A stretch of 64,000 nt of DNA, from contig NW_024037057.1 in NCBI RefSeq assembly GCF_015706575.1, forward strand, positions 2,437,501 through 2,501,500, given 5' to 3'. The notes under the pieces are model-generated. The model was not told the DNA's origin. It was given only the letters and a program-made list of their open reading frames with translations, and did no database searches. Source of the DNA: Patiria miniata. Its lineage: Eukaryota > Echinodermata > Asteroidea > Valvatida > Asterinidae. The position numbers and the translations under genes were made by a program. Of the stretch, positions 1-10,686 are shown one piece after another. How positions within the stretch are numbered: the stretch's first letter is position 1; every line of letters starts with the position of its first letter.

Positions 1-825
1 TAATCTGTTTACTAGATACTTGAATCAATATAGAATGATTTGCTGTTCATGCGTTTAGTTCGTTTCGTATAAATAACACCACTCAAAATCCAAAATGGTA
101 TGCTCAAATCTTTATTACACTTTCGAGAAAACAGTATACACACAAAAAATGTTAAACTTTTATAACAAAACACAATTTGGTCTTTAGCGCTCTTTATTTC
201 CGAACGATCAATGTGGTTTCTTCAAAACGACAGCAACCCAGACTGAATAATTTCAGGAGGTGTTTAGTACCAATAAGGTGTTTAATCCAAGAAGGTTTTT
301 GATAATAATTCGCTATGTTACTTTTTGGGGGCAATGCAAATTATCTTAATGCCTTTGTTTGCGTTATGAGTAACTTGTGTACACACATGATCAAACAGAT
401 ACTTACGACTATGACCTTCATCAAGTCTGTGAAAGTAATCGCGAAAATCAGAGATCTGCAGTTGATGAATTTCAGAGGTAATGTTCATTCGTCATGTGGG
501 AAGTGTCTATTATAATTCATTATAAGGGATCACACAAGTTTTGGGAAAAGAAGGTAGGTTGATTGTGTGTTGGAGGGATGGGGTGAGAAGACAGATTTAA
601 GTGGGTTGGGGGAAATGTGATGTTGGATGAGATGTGTGGTTATCTGGTTCAAGTTGGATAGATGTAATTGCCAGCTACAATTGAACACTTTTCATCAATT
701 AATGTTTTTTACAGCATTCCATCTAATGTACAACGTATATACATAAAAGTACATTAAAATAAAAACAAACAAGAAGCACTATATGTATTTTTTTCTTCTT
801 GTGGGATAACAAGGAACAAGGCTTT
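1..825. repeat. Paralogous copy of a NAT 3' flank
   Basis: This stretch matches 11656-12880, the sequence after the NAT gene at 10687-11583, almost from its first base. It holds no gene. Because the matching copy starts about 70 bases after a NAT stop codon, another NAT gene probably ends just left of the window. The copy at 11656-12880 has an extra palindromic insertion (12229-12588) that is absent here. The short open frame at 315-515 has no recognisable domain. Confidence 0.7.
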
Positions 826-1097
826 TTAACCACAAAAGGAGCTGAATTGCCATTTTGTCGGCTGAGATGAGGCAAACCCGACGTAGGGGGCGTTCAAGAC
901 GCCCACAGACTGGCTGTCCGTCCACTCAAGCAGCGGTGCGCTTTCTGTGTACCTTCCTACCCAGATAATTTCGTCGATCTTGGTGACCAAGAAACCCCGC
1001 CGTTCATTCTCGTCGAAGTGGTCCTCAATGACCTTCGCGTCGTTATATGTATCACTGGTGTGATGGTAGATGAAACTCGTAGAGGTTGACGAGAGTG
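826..1097 (-). CDS. Orphan or alternative terminal FAMeT exon (paralogue of lectin-gene exon 12)
   Basis: This is a second copy of the last exon of the large minus-strand lectin gene (12882-13153). It has a usable acceptor (pyrimidine-rich, ending TTCGCAG), the same entry phase, 90 codons including the stop, and a stop at the same place. It encodes the C-terminal half of a Methyltransf_FA (FAMeT) domain: a GFLVTKIDE strand, a G-R turn, PLLEWTD and PYVGFASS followed by KWQF. By eye about three quarters of residues match the other copy, and no frame break is present despite many substitutions. I see no matching exon 11 beside it. It could be an alternative last exon of the lectin gene, part of a second gene, or a relic still open by chance. 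Confidence 0.6.
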
Positions 1098-1228
1098 CTG
1101 CGAACACGGAAAACACGTGAAACACTGTGTTATATAATGGAGCCATAACATGTTATTCAGAAATGTAGTTTGTTTCTTTTCATTTTATTTTCTGAAAAAC
1201 ACATTAGACTCAATTTAAGGCACTCACA

Positions 1229-3106
1229 AAATAATGGCATGCGGGAAATCAAAGGGCATATATATTTTTTTTTATTTCCATTTGTCTTTACTTTTAACGC
1301 TTATACAGGGTGTATCAAAAAAAAGTAGACTCTCCAAAAAGTAGTCACCAAATTTACAATTGAACATTTTCATGAAATGTCTTCGTTTGCATATGTTGGT
1401 ATGGACGTCCTGCTTCGGTCCACACCAAAATTAATTGCATAATTTCATGCATGACTGAACACAGGCCCGTTTTCCGGTGGGCAATAAAATGTCCTTCCTC
1501 CAAAAAATTAAAGGGTTAAAATTGGATGAAAAGTCTTAAACTGTAATTTAAAATGTGAATTTTTGTTTTTCTCCGCCGCGATACTCAAATTAACCCTTTG
1601 TTTGCTGCTTTTTGCACTGGGGCAATGGATAGCCTTTCATGTGTTTGTAATCAAGCATGCCAGAGGGGCATGGCATGTTTTTACACCTGATGCGACATGC
1701 GAAGGAGAGCGCAAGTGTGCATATAAAGAAATGATGGTCACGTCGAGGACTAAGTTGATGAAAAACAGGGTATTAAAATGATTAAATGTGACTTGCTCCT
1801 CAAAATGTCCTCTCTAAGGATGCGAGTGGGTAGTGATCACTTGTAAACCACCGCGTGGCCCTCCGACTCATTCCCATACATCCATTGCCCCAGTGCAAAA
1901 AGCAGCAAACAAAGGGTTAATTTGAGTATCGCGGCGGAGAAAAACAAAAATTCACATTTTGCATTACAGTTTAAGACTTTTCATCCAATTTTAACCCTTT
2001 AATTTTTTGGAGGAAGGACATTTTATTGCCCACCGGAAAACGGGCCTGTGTACGTCATGCATGAAATTATGCAATTAATTTTGGTGTGGACCGAAGCAGG
2101 ACGTCCATACCAACATATGCAAACGAAGACATTTCATGAAAATGTTCAATTGTAAATTTGGCGGGTACTTTTTGGAGAGTCTACTTTTTTTTGATACACC
2201 CTGTATATAGCCCACTCTATTCGTTTCTTTTTAACAGTAATTGAATTCAAGCATTGGTTACAATTTTGATTGATTGATTGATTGAATAAATACCGTTCAT
2301 TAAAAATCTAAGGTGTCGAATGTCTTCACATGTATTTTGAGGATCTAGGGACTTTCAAGTGCACGTTCATATACGTAATTGACGTACCAGAAAAAAAAAT
2401 TGACGTATGAAAACACAAACACTTCAGATATTTTTACTATTTTGCCTCATGGTTATAAAGGAAATATGATGGCCGCGCAGATTCTTTCGATGACTGTGGT
2501 GTCCAGTAAGAGCCACCGTAGGACTACAAGGGATGGTCTGGGGTTCGGGAATTCTATTTTATTTTGCAGGGACCTGGGTTATATGTCACGAATTATGCGT
2601 ACGTTATTCATACAGAAATGGTCATTTGCGCTGTACCACATTCTACTACTTCTACTTCCACTAACTACTGTACATTGCTAATTTATAACGGAACAGCACA
2701 AGATTTAACAATGTATACTACTGTATTACTGTGTCAGCCCATGGTCAGCCTTACAATGGAGTCTATCGACACGATACTATACATGTATTTGCACATTAGA
2801 CCATTGCGAAATTGTTTGCCCGGCAGACACGTTCTTCTATTGTGCACGGCATTGACCTTTTTATAGGCAGATGTTGATGTTCAAAGTACACTTTATACTT
2901 GGTTCATGGGTGATATAGCTAGTATGTACCGTATGCATGCATCGGGTCATGCTGTGGAAGACGGATCGCTGTGTCATTAGTCTTAGAACGGAAAGCTGAG
3001 GTTTGCGCCTGTAGGCCTACTGCAGCCCCCCTTCTCTCTCGAGCAAGCATTCAACCATCGTAGAGTATCATCCGGCCGTTCAAGTAAGATATAACTTCAC
3101 TGCTAT
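1229..3106 (+). repeat. Duplicated intergenic segment, copy A
   Basis: Apart from the inserted foldback element, this segment matches 7144-8062 in the same orientation. It includes a (GATT)n tract and the stretch containing GGCCGCGCAGATTC. The open frames here (2379-2681, 2564-2866) are not conserved in frame between copies and I do not call them genes. A more diverged third copy of its right half lies at about 8340-8885. Confidence 0.7.
1304..2205. mobile_element. Foldback element with ~329-bp inverted arms and TA target duplication
   Basis: The ends read TACAGGGTGTATC and its reverse complement, and the inverted arms run about 1304-1632 and 1877-2205. A TA lies outside each end. The paralogous sequence at about 7195-7215 continues smoothly across this point without the element, so it is a natural empty site. 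The TA duplication fits a Tc1/mariner-type non-autonomous element, although the arms are unusually long. The small open frame at 1563-1781 lies inside the element and is not a gene. Confidence 0.8.
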
Positions 3107-3190
3107 GGTTGTTTTTGCATAAAAAGCATGGCACATCTAAATACAATAGTTAGGGCCGAATTTGTAAGTACACGTGGAATTATCATGTGT

Positions 3191-3459
3191 GTTACAACTG
3201 ATTATTCAGTAACCAACGCGTAATAGATCACCAACCCGTAATTAATGTCACATAAATTGACCGACTACACTGCCAATCAGTTGTTGCTGTATTACCGGTC
3301 TTGACTAATAATGTAACAAAAATTGAGTGATAAACATTCAATACAGTATCCGTCATTGTTTGTTACTCAATCAGTTTGTGATATTATCCGTCCATTTGTT
3401 TGACATAATCGGTGATTATTGATACATTATCAGTTAGTTACTACATTATGAGTTGTAAC
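3191..3459. mobile_element. Inverted-repeat element, family 1 copy A
   Basis: GTTACAACT at the left end and AGTTGTAAC at the right end are inverted. The interior has alternating inverted runs of ACCAACG, TAATGT and CGGTC type. A related copy lies at about 14945-15186 in the intron between lectin exons 9 and 10. It has no coding capacity, so it is a small non-autonomous element of unknown superfamily. Confidence 0.55.
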
Positions 3460-3524
3460 AAAGGCCCATGTATTTCACCTGGGAACATACACTCAACCAA
3501 AGAATGGACAAGGACAAACGACTG

Positions 3525-3537
3525 AGGTCAGAGGTCA
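3525..3537 (+). promoter_or_regulatory. AGGTCA direct repeat spaced by 1 (DR1-like)
   Basis: Two AGGTCA half-sites in tandem are separated by one base, about 1.3 kb before the NAT start at 4837. Nuclear receptors of the RXR/HNF4 type bind DR1 sites. Whether this site is used is unknown. Confidence 0.25.
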
Positions 3538-3645
3538 CCTCAAAACGGTTTTGGAGGTCTAGATTCATAACATTCATAACAATACCGTTCTTTGCACTAT
3601 TGAGGCTTGGGTCACGAAGAAATGGCGTTTTGACGAATTAATATA

Positions 3646-4160
3646 GGTTTTCCGGGCCAATTTCCTGAAATGTTCATTCACTCCTGGAAATCGGTCAGTC
3701 ATTTTCCTCTGAATTTGAGAGCACGTGTTGAATCCAATTTCAATTCAATGAAAGTTCAATCGTTTTCATTGTCCATGCATTCGGTTTTGAGAAACAGACG
3801 GCCAATTACGTTACCTGGGCATTAATTTACGCAAGCATGCCTTTTCTTATTTGATTGACTGTTAATGAAAAAGGAAACCGTAATTGTATCTGGTGCCGAT
3901 GGCATTAAACTTAAAGTGAAATAGAATGATGAAGGCTTGGAATCGCCCTCTAAAAGCGATAAAGAAGTCTTGTACACGAATCTGAATGAACATAAACGAA
4001 AGGTGCTGCTCAATTACTTAATCGATTGAACTGAAATGGAATCCAGTGCTCTGGTAGCGAAAATGAAACGCGTGTTCAGAGCGATTATCAAATTCAGTCG
4101 AAAATGAAAGACCGATTATAAGAAGTGAATAAGCATTTGAGGAAGTTGGCCATGAAATAC
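3646..4160. mobile_element. ~515-bp inverted-repeat element, family 2 copy A
   Basis: The left end GGTTTTCCGGGCCAATTTCC is inverted near 4140-4160. Almost the whole element is also present in reverse orientation at 18823-19357, in the large intron of the lectin gene. The small minus-strand open frame at 3822-4013 belongs to the element and is not conserved as a protein. Confidence 0.65.
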
Positions 4161-4401
4161 CTATATGTCAAATAACAGCAACTAAAGATATACTGAGTTC
4201 ATTGATTTCAACAGGTGTATCACCAATTCAGATATGATGTCCCCACATCTGAATATTTTAAATGTTAATATAAGTTTTAGACTTGGCTCATGAAGAAATA
4301 TGGTATTTACATAAGAGACATGAATTGTGAAAAAAAGAGTTTAAAGAAAAAGCTCTTACTAATAGCTATAAACAAGTTTTAACATGTCATTGACCCCTCA
4401 A

Positions 4402-4571
4402 AGGTCACCAAAGGTCAGACATGAAGTGCGCTCACGTCTGATCATTAATTTCCAATGCAATGTATGAAGACCTATGGCATAGACTTGGGTCATAGGAAAT
4501 AAAGTTTGAGAACAAACGTTATGAATAGAGCATGTAAAATTCATTGACCTCTCAAAGGTCACCAGAGGTCA
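4402..4571 (+). promoter_or_regulatory. Two AGGTCA direct repeats spaced by 4 (DR4-like) upstream of NAT
   Basis: One pair is at 4402-4417 (spacer CCAA) and a second at 4556-4571 (spacer CCAG), 270-430 bases before the NAT coding exon. DR4 is a site type used by RXR partners such as the PXR/CAR/LXR/TR class, which control xenobiotic and sterol genes. The pairs sit inside a diverged repeat (period about 154 bases, also carrying a GACTTGGGTCAT phrase), so they may be a property of the repeat rather than of the promoter. Confidence 0.3.
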
Positions 4572-4836
4572 ACTATGAAATGGTTGCCTGTCTTAAAATT
4601 TACTTCATGACATGAAGAACCAACATGCGGGGTTTCATGTTTTTATCACAAATTGCACAATCCCTTGGCATATTGGGGCATTGCCGCACCACTATGTTGT
4701 GTATTGTTGTTCAGATCAGAACAAGCTAGGCCAATCATACCCGAGCGTCTCTTGTGGATATTTTTGATTGATCTATCACTGACTTCAAAACAGGGATAAA
4801 AAGCATGGCACATTGCTTTTCTGTTTCAGTCCAGAA

Positions 4837-5733
4837 ATGGCGTACAATCTTAGCTTAACCGAGGTGACCCAGTTCCTTGAGTGCGTCCTGCAGATACAGT
4901 CACCAATGGAAAGTTTGGCCAGAGATCGGGTCAGCTTCCTGCGTGACCTCATCGCTGCCTTCCTGTCCAAGATTCCCTACCAGAGTGTGACGTCGATCGC
5001 CACGCCCAAACCAGAAAGACGCAGGTTGACCTTCCAAGAGATCAAGTTCGACATGATGACTCGGAGGGGCGGTCTGTGCTACGAGATGAACTCCTTCATG
5101 AAGTTGCTCTTGGAGAAGCTAGGATTCGAGGTTTACCACATTGGATGCACCAGCTTCGGAAAAACGAACAATCATCTGGCAATAGTGGTCAAGAATCTAA
5201 GTCGACCGGGCGACCTGCATCTGGTAGACGTTGGCTGCGGGCATCCCACGTTTGAACTAGTCCCACTGGACTTTGATAAGGAATCTCCCTTGTACAAGAC
5301 AAGCTTTCTGGTTCATAAGTTCGTGAAGGATGCCGATGGCAGCTTCCGATGGATGCACAAATCGTACCGGGACTTCGACGGCCCATCGGTAATTGTCGTC
5401 GACGGTTGGTACATGTTCATGAAGTTCAAATTGGAGTTCCGGGATATCGAGTTCTTTTTCCCCCACATGGAGATCGTCCATACTGTGGAGATCGGCCCCG
5501 AGGCCTTGTCAATCATGTTGGTCCAATTGAAGGCAGTAGACTACCGCAACGGGAAGCTACTTGCCATCACCGGCACGTCCAACTTGGAGGAAGACGCCAG
5601 CGGTAAGGTCAACAAGAAGCGCATATCGTCCCCTCAAGAGTTGCTGGAGGCGTACAGGGTCCACTTTCCACAGTTTCCCGTGGAGACTGTACAACAGGCC
5701 ATACAGACTGTCAACCTCAAATTTGAAAAATAA
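4837..5733 (+). CDS. Arylamine N-acetyltransferase (NAT), copy 1
   Basis: This single coding exon of 298 codons should encode a cytosolic acetyl-CoA:arylamine N-acetyltransferase, which moves acetyl from acetyl-CoA to arylamine or hydrazine substrates through an acyl-cysteine intermediate. The triad is visible: Cys81 in RRGGLCYE, His113 in NNHLAIVV and Asp131 in LHLVDVGCG, in the family order and spacing. The length fits animal NATs (about 290 aa). I start at 4837 because the sequence just before it is a clear acceptor (TTTTCTGTTTCAG, ending at 4829), so the in-frame ATG at 4813 lies in intron; a non-coding 5' exon is implied, as is common for NAT genes. The C-terminus ends LKFEK. Specificity (drug, dye or endogenous amine) cannot be read from the sequence. 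Confidence 0.9.
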   Translation: MAYNLSLTEVTQFLECVLQIQSPMESLARDRVSFLRDLIAAFLSKIPYQSVTSIATPKPERRRLTFQEIKFDMMTRRGGLCYEMNSFMKLLLEKLGFEVYHIGCTSFGKTNNHLAIVVKNLSRPGDLHLVDVGCGHPTFELVPLDFDKESPLYKTSFLVHKFVKDADGSFRWMHKSYRDFDGPSVIVVDGWYMFMKFKLEFRDIEFFFPHMEIVHTVEIGPEALSIMLVQLKAVDYRNGKLLAITGTSNLEEDASGKVNKKRISSPQELLEAYRVHFPQFPVETVQQAIQTVNLKFEK

Positions 5734-5818
5734 CTTGGTGAATCAAGTTTCGGACTTGTTACAACGTTAACACATATCAATACAAATGAATACAGTTAAT
5801 CTGTTTATTTACTTACAA

Positions 5819-5902
5819 GCTTACAAGGTTCACTTTCCGCAGTTTCCGGCAGAGACTGTACAGCAGGCTAAACAGCAGGTCACTCTCAAATTTCAAAAAT
5901 TA
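5819..5902 (+). pseudogene. C-terminal NAT relic
   Basis: Directly after the 3' flank of NAT copy 1, 28 codons repeat the NAT C-terminus (YKVHFPQFPAETVQQA, then VTLKFQK). The sequence then runs on without the normal stop. Nothing upstream of these codons remains. It looks like the leftover of an unequal exchange between NAT repeats. Confidence 0.75.
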
Positions 5903-7143
5903 GTTCTGGAAACTGAGTTAATAACATCCATTAAAACAGGTGTGCAATCATAGTTTAAAATTCGATTGAAAAATGCAAAATCCGAGTTTTAATTATTTAT
6001 CCATGATCATTGCTCCCGCCACGCGCGATCACAATTATCAATACTACATTCTGTATTATTTCGCGGGAAAATTTTGGTCATAATTATTCTGTCCTGATAA
6101 AGGAGTCTATTAATTACCTCAAATATTCTTGGTTGGTGCTCTAGCAACGTAAATTATGTTCCGGTTAGTTTTACACCACCCAGCCATATGGTTGCGAAGG
6201 GCAAATTCCAAAGGTTATGTGACGCTTTATTTTGAATGAAACTACCTGTACACGGGTGGCGGGTGAAATATTTGAAAATAATTTCTACCGTTTGAAAGAC
6301 CGTATCTCATTGCAACTTTTAGGATTTAATTCCCCTATAATGATCCAAGTATGTGCTAAAAGTCGTTGTGATATGTTTATTACTTTTCGTTGAAATTGGA
6401 AAAAAAAAATAGGCCTGGCTACATGCAATTTTAAAAATTGTAACACTGGGGTGAGCAATAGCTATCAATCTTTTCAAGCCTCACCAATATTAATGAGGTT
6501 CCTATCCATTACGGTGTGCAGTAAACATTGCATAAAAGCCTCCATCACGAGTTGTTAAGAAATGTCATCCTTTTGCCGGCTTTCATTAGTCGATACCGAT
6601 CGAGACCCACGCCATGTCACGCCTAGTGACGCTAATGAATATGCTAATATGCCCTTCATCATTGCGTGCCGGGCCAAACTCGGAAAGCCGTAGCGCTTTG
6701 CTAAACAATGTACATGGTTTGGTCGGCATATTTTTATTTATTTTTTTTTTTTTTTGATCCTCTTCAAAAATTTTCTTTGAGATGGTTCCAGGTGTAACAC
6801 TAGCGTCCGCAACAACAGATTAAGCTGAATTTCGAAATATACTTAGATGATTTAAGTGTTCATCTACTCGTGAAATTACAACTTGGGTAAATTCCTAAAA
6901 ATTAGGATAAATACATACATTTGGGGAGGTTTTCAAGCAATTTCTTCCAGACTTGAAGGTCAGCTTTGACAGTAACCAGAATTGACGTTTCGGCATCGAT
7001 GACGGCGATTTTTTTTTTTCACTGACATGAAGTTTAGAATTTCTTCTTCAGTTATAATGTAACTTTCAATCATACCGAGCATATTTTCTGTGAAACACAA
7101 CATTCAAAAGGCCATGTTTTGGGGGTTCACGAATTTCAATGCT
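5903..7143. other. Intergenic, no gene seen
   Basis: AT-rich sequence without a supported exon. It contains homopolymer runs near 6735-6755 and 7005-7020. The stretch at about 6580-6700 is more GC-rich but has no open frame I can support. Confidence 0.5.
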
Positions 7144-7267
7144 CTGTTACAAAATTAAAGGGCATATATATATTTTTTTATTTCCATTTGTCTTTACTTT
7201 TAACGCTTTTGGCCAATTCTATTCATTTCTTTATTTAACAGTAATTGAAATTCGAGCATTAGTTAAA

Positions 7268-7305
<38 letters not shown>

Positions 7306-8062
7306 AAATACGGTTCATTAAAAATCTCTTTTAAGTGCACTACTAGTTTATACGTAATTGACGTATCAGAAAAAGTTTGGCGTATGAAAACACATGAACA
7401 CTTCAGATATTTTTTACTATTTTGCCTCATGGTTATAAAGGAAATATGATGGCCGCGCAGATTCTTTCGATGACTGTGGTGTCCAATAAGAGCCACCGTA
7501 GGACTACAAGGGATGGTCTGGGGTTTGGGAATTCTATTTTAATTTGCAGGGACCTGGGTTATATGTCATGATTATGCTGTACGTTATTCACACAGAAAAT
7601 GGTCATTTGCGCTGTACCACATTCTACTACTTCTACTTCCACTAACTACTGTACATTGCTAATCTATAACGGAACAGCACAAAATTAACAATGCATACTA
7701 CTGTATTACTGTGTCAGCCTTACAATGGAGTCTATCGACACGATACTATGCATGCATTTGCACGTTTGACCATTGCGAAATTGTTTGCCCGGCAGACACG
7801 TTCTTCTATTGTTCACGGCATTGACCTCTTATAGGCAGATGTTGATGTTCGAAGTACACTTTATATACTTGGTTCATAATAGGTGATATAGCCAGTATAA
7901 ACGTATGCATGCACCGGGTCATGCTATGGAGCGGCGGATCGCTGTGTCTTTAGTCTTAAAACGGAAAACTGAGGTTTGCACCTGTAGGCCTACTGCAGCT
8001 CCTCGTTTAACTCAAGCAAGCATTCAACCATCTGAGAGTATATCCGGCTGTTCAAGTAAGAT
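7144..8062 (+). repeat. Duplicated intergenic segment, copy B
   Basis: This is the paralogue of 1229-3106 without the foldback element, so it serves as the empty site for that insertion. It includes a (GATT)n microsatellite at about 7273-7301 that is longer than in copy A. No gene is seen. Confidence 0.7.
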
Positions 8063-8339
8063 ATAGCCTCACTGCTATTTGAACCGCTAGCGACGTTGAG
8101 GGCGGAAGAGAATATGTCAGAAGTTTAATCCGGCTGTGGCAAGGATGAACAGTGTAAGGTGAAGCAGAAACGGTAAGGTAAGGCAGGTTGTTTTATCCTC
8201 TCGAGTTTGGGCCAAGAAGGTCGCCGTTCAATTTGTTTTTCCCGCCCTGCCTGCCCACCCTCCCAAAAGGTTGCTTTCTTTTTGACCCCGGTTTCTACGC
8301 TCGAATCTTTCCACCCCATATCTCAGACTAAATCATTTC

Positions 8340-8885
8340 ACTCTGGAGCCTGTACAAAGCAGCGGTGCTTATAGGTTACTACATGTATGCACGTTTGCCC
8401 CGCATGCACGTACGTCTCCATGCTGTTCGTAGCGTTGTCTGCTTCTCATAGGCAGCTGCTGACGTGCAACGTTCACGTTACACTTATGCTGTGGGTGATA
8501 TACTGTACACGCATGCACACGTAGTATCTGCTGTGTGCACGGGGTTAATTTATGCCTAGCCCCATAAATGTGGCCTATTTACTGGACTGCCTCCGTAAAC
8601 ATAGGCCACACATCCACATGTACAAAAACGTGTCGCACTTTGCCAAATTTTGATTTTCACATTTAGGCTTAGTTTTTGTACATGTGGATGTGTGGCCTAT
8701 GTTTACGGAGGCAGTCCAGTAAATATGCCACATTTATGGGGCTAGGTTATGCCATGGAAGACGGATCGCTGTGTATTTGAGGTTTGCGTCTACACTGCAG
8801 TTTATCTTGTCTCTCGAGCTAGTGTTCAACTATTTGAAAGTGTCCGGAATTTCAAGTAAGAAACCTCACTGCTATTTGGGGTGGT
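8340..8885 (+). repeat. Diverged third copy of the 2800-3090 segment
   Basis: Phrases shared with 2860-2970 and 7830-7940 (CATAGGCAG, GGGTGATATA, AAGACGGATCGCTGTGT) occur in the same order. The copy is interrupted by the palindromic element at 8555-8746. Confidence 0.55.
8555..8746. mobile_element. 192-bp foldback element with TTATG duplication
   Basis: The arms start CCTAGCCCCATAAATGTGGC and are inverted over about 75 bases around a short loop. TTATG is present on both sides (8550-8554 and 8747-8751), consistent with a 5-base target duplication. It has no coding capacity. Confidence 0.75.
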
Positions 8886-10500
8886 GTTTTTTTTTTTGGG
8901 GGGGGGGGGGGCGCAACAAGAGAAATATAGCAGTACCTCTATAGAATAGCTGGGTGGGAATGTGTCAGTGCATGAGGAATTTATCATAATCGTTGGTCAA
9001 TCTATTATCATAGGGCAATGGCACTCCGATATTTGTTTTTCCTATAGGGGAAGGTCACACACAACTAGTGGACACACACGATGGGTTAGGTGAAACTGCC
9101 GAAATGCAAGCCCTGTACATGTGTGCATATTGTTATCCACAAGTCACGTTTGGTCAGTCCAATACAGAGTTGTGATTTTGCACCGCGAGGTTGCGGGTTC
9201 GAATCACGGTTTTGCACTCGATAGTTTTTCTTTTCTAACCTGAGGCTTCGGAGGATGGTTTTTTTAAGGGAAATAAAGTCTGAATTGCATAATGTTCCAG
9301 GTCACTTTTCAGTTGTCTAATTTTATATTTTCTTCTTCATTTTTTTTTTATAAAAGTTAAGTCCGAAACGCCATAGAGTACACCCATATGTAGATGTCGT
9401 TTGGGAGAAAAAATATCGCATCCTGTGCGGGGGATTTAGGGTAAAAAAAACCAGCCCTGTCAAAAGAACAAAAATCATAGAAATATCTTTTAAAATAATC
9501 CAACCCCCCCCCCCCTCCTGCTCTGACACCCCCAAAAATAATGTCTGCCTGTGCACAAAATACGGACAGAGCCAGCGGTTATTTTATGTGTTATTTGTAC
9601 ACTATATGTAATAGTGTTAATAAATGATTTTAACAGCGCCTCCTTTGGAAGTATGGCTCGAGCCCCCCACCCCCTCTTTTTTTTACATTTAAATTTCCCA
9701 TACATTTCCTGACAAATGAGGGAGCTGTTGCTTATGATGTCATTTCAGGAAAGCACTGTTTACTTTAGGGGTTTTCTGTTCAAATTCTGAACCCAAAAAG
9801 TTCTCATTGAACACATTTGTGAGAAAAAAATTCCTCACTGACTTGCTGTCATGTACCGAAACAACAGAGAATAATCAAAGAAAAGAAAATTTACGACAGC
9901 AGAATATCAGAAATTTTGTTAAATTGTGGTGCTGAAATAGCTTTAACAATTCTGCCTAATATGCCATCACACTTTTGGTCATGAATATGGACATTCGCAT
10001 ATTAAGCCAAAAAAAATTGAAAGTCACCAAAATGCCTATAAAAGTGGCAAAATGAAAACTGAAAATATGTTTATTGGGACACAAAGGTGCATTTTCAACG
10101 GTTACATTATAAAATACATCACACGTTCGCCATTTTCTTTTACGTTTTGAAACCAAGTTGGAGCGGAGATCCGACGACTGTTTCTTAACTATCAGACGAA
10201 TAGTTACTGTATACTTAATTAATACATGCAACAGTCACCGCATTGTGCTATAAATACACATACGACGTGTGAAATGGATCGCAGGACGCGTCGCAGGTTT
10301 CGAGAAATCAGATTCAGAAACCTAACCATATTTGAACAACCACAACGTATGCTGGACGTACAGAATATCAAACAAATTGCAATAACGATTGTTCATTATG
10401 CCCATCCATCTGATCACCAGACGATCGCAAGTGGGACAAGTGCGTTTTTATATACTCATCTATCTTCCACATGGCTATATTCCATCTTAGTTATTTCTTG
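8886..10500. other. Intergenic, no gene seen; possible tRNA-derived SINE fragment
   Basis: Homopolymer and G/C tracts are present (8889-8912, 9505-9517, 9667-9682). At about 9189-9200, GGGTTCGAATCA resembles a tRNA B-box, so a tRNA-derived SINE remnant is possible, but I find no matching A-box or cloverleaf. The open frames at 9956-10231 (minus) and 10226-10507 (plus) have no recognisable domain and are not supported. Confidence 0.4.
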
Positions 10501-10686
10501 TAATTAAGACATACTTTCAATTGATTATAAGTGTTTATAATTGTGGTGTATTGCTGTCCAAAGCCAGTACGCAAAGCATTCACCTGCGTCTCTGGTGGCT
10601 ATTTTCGCTCGATATCCGGGGATATCAAAGACTACAGAACAGGGATAAAAAAAAATCGTACATTGCTTTTCTGTTTCAATCCAGAC

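Noticed and set aside
2379-2866. Overlapping 100-codon frames
   Set aside because: They are not preserved in frame in the paralogous segment at 7370-7860 and have no recognisable domain.
9185-9205. tRNA gene suggested by a B-box-like GGGTTCGAATCA
   Set aside because: No matching A-box or cloverleaf arms could be found; at most a SINE fragment.
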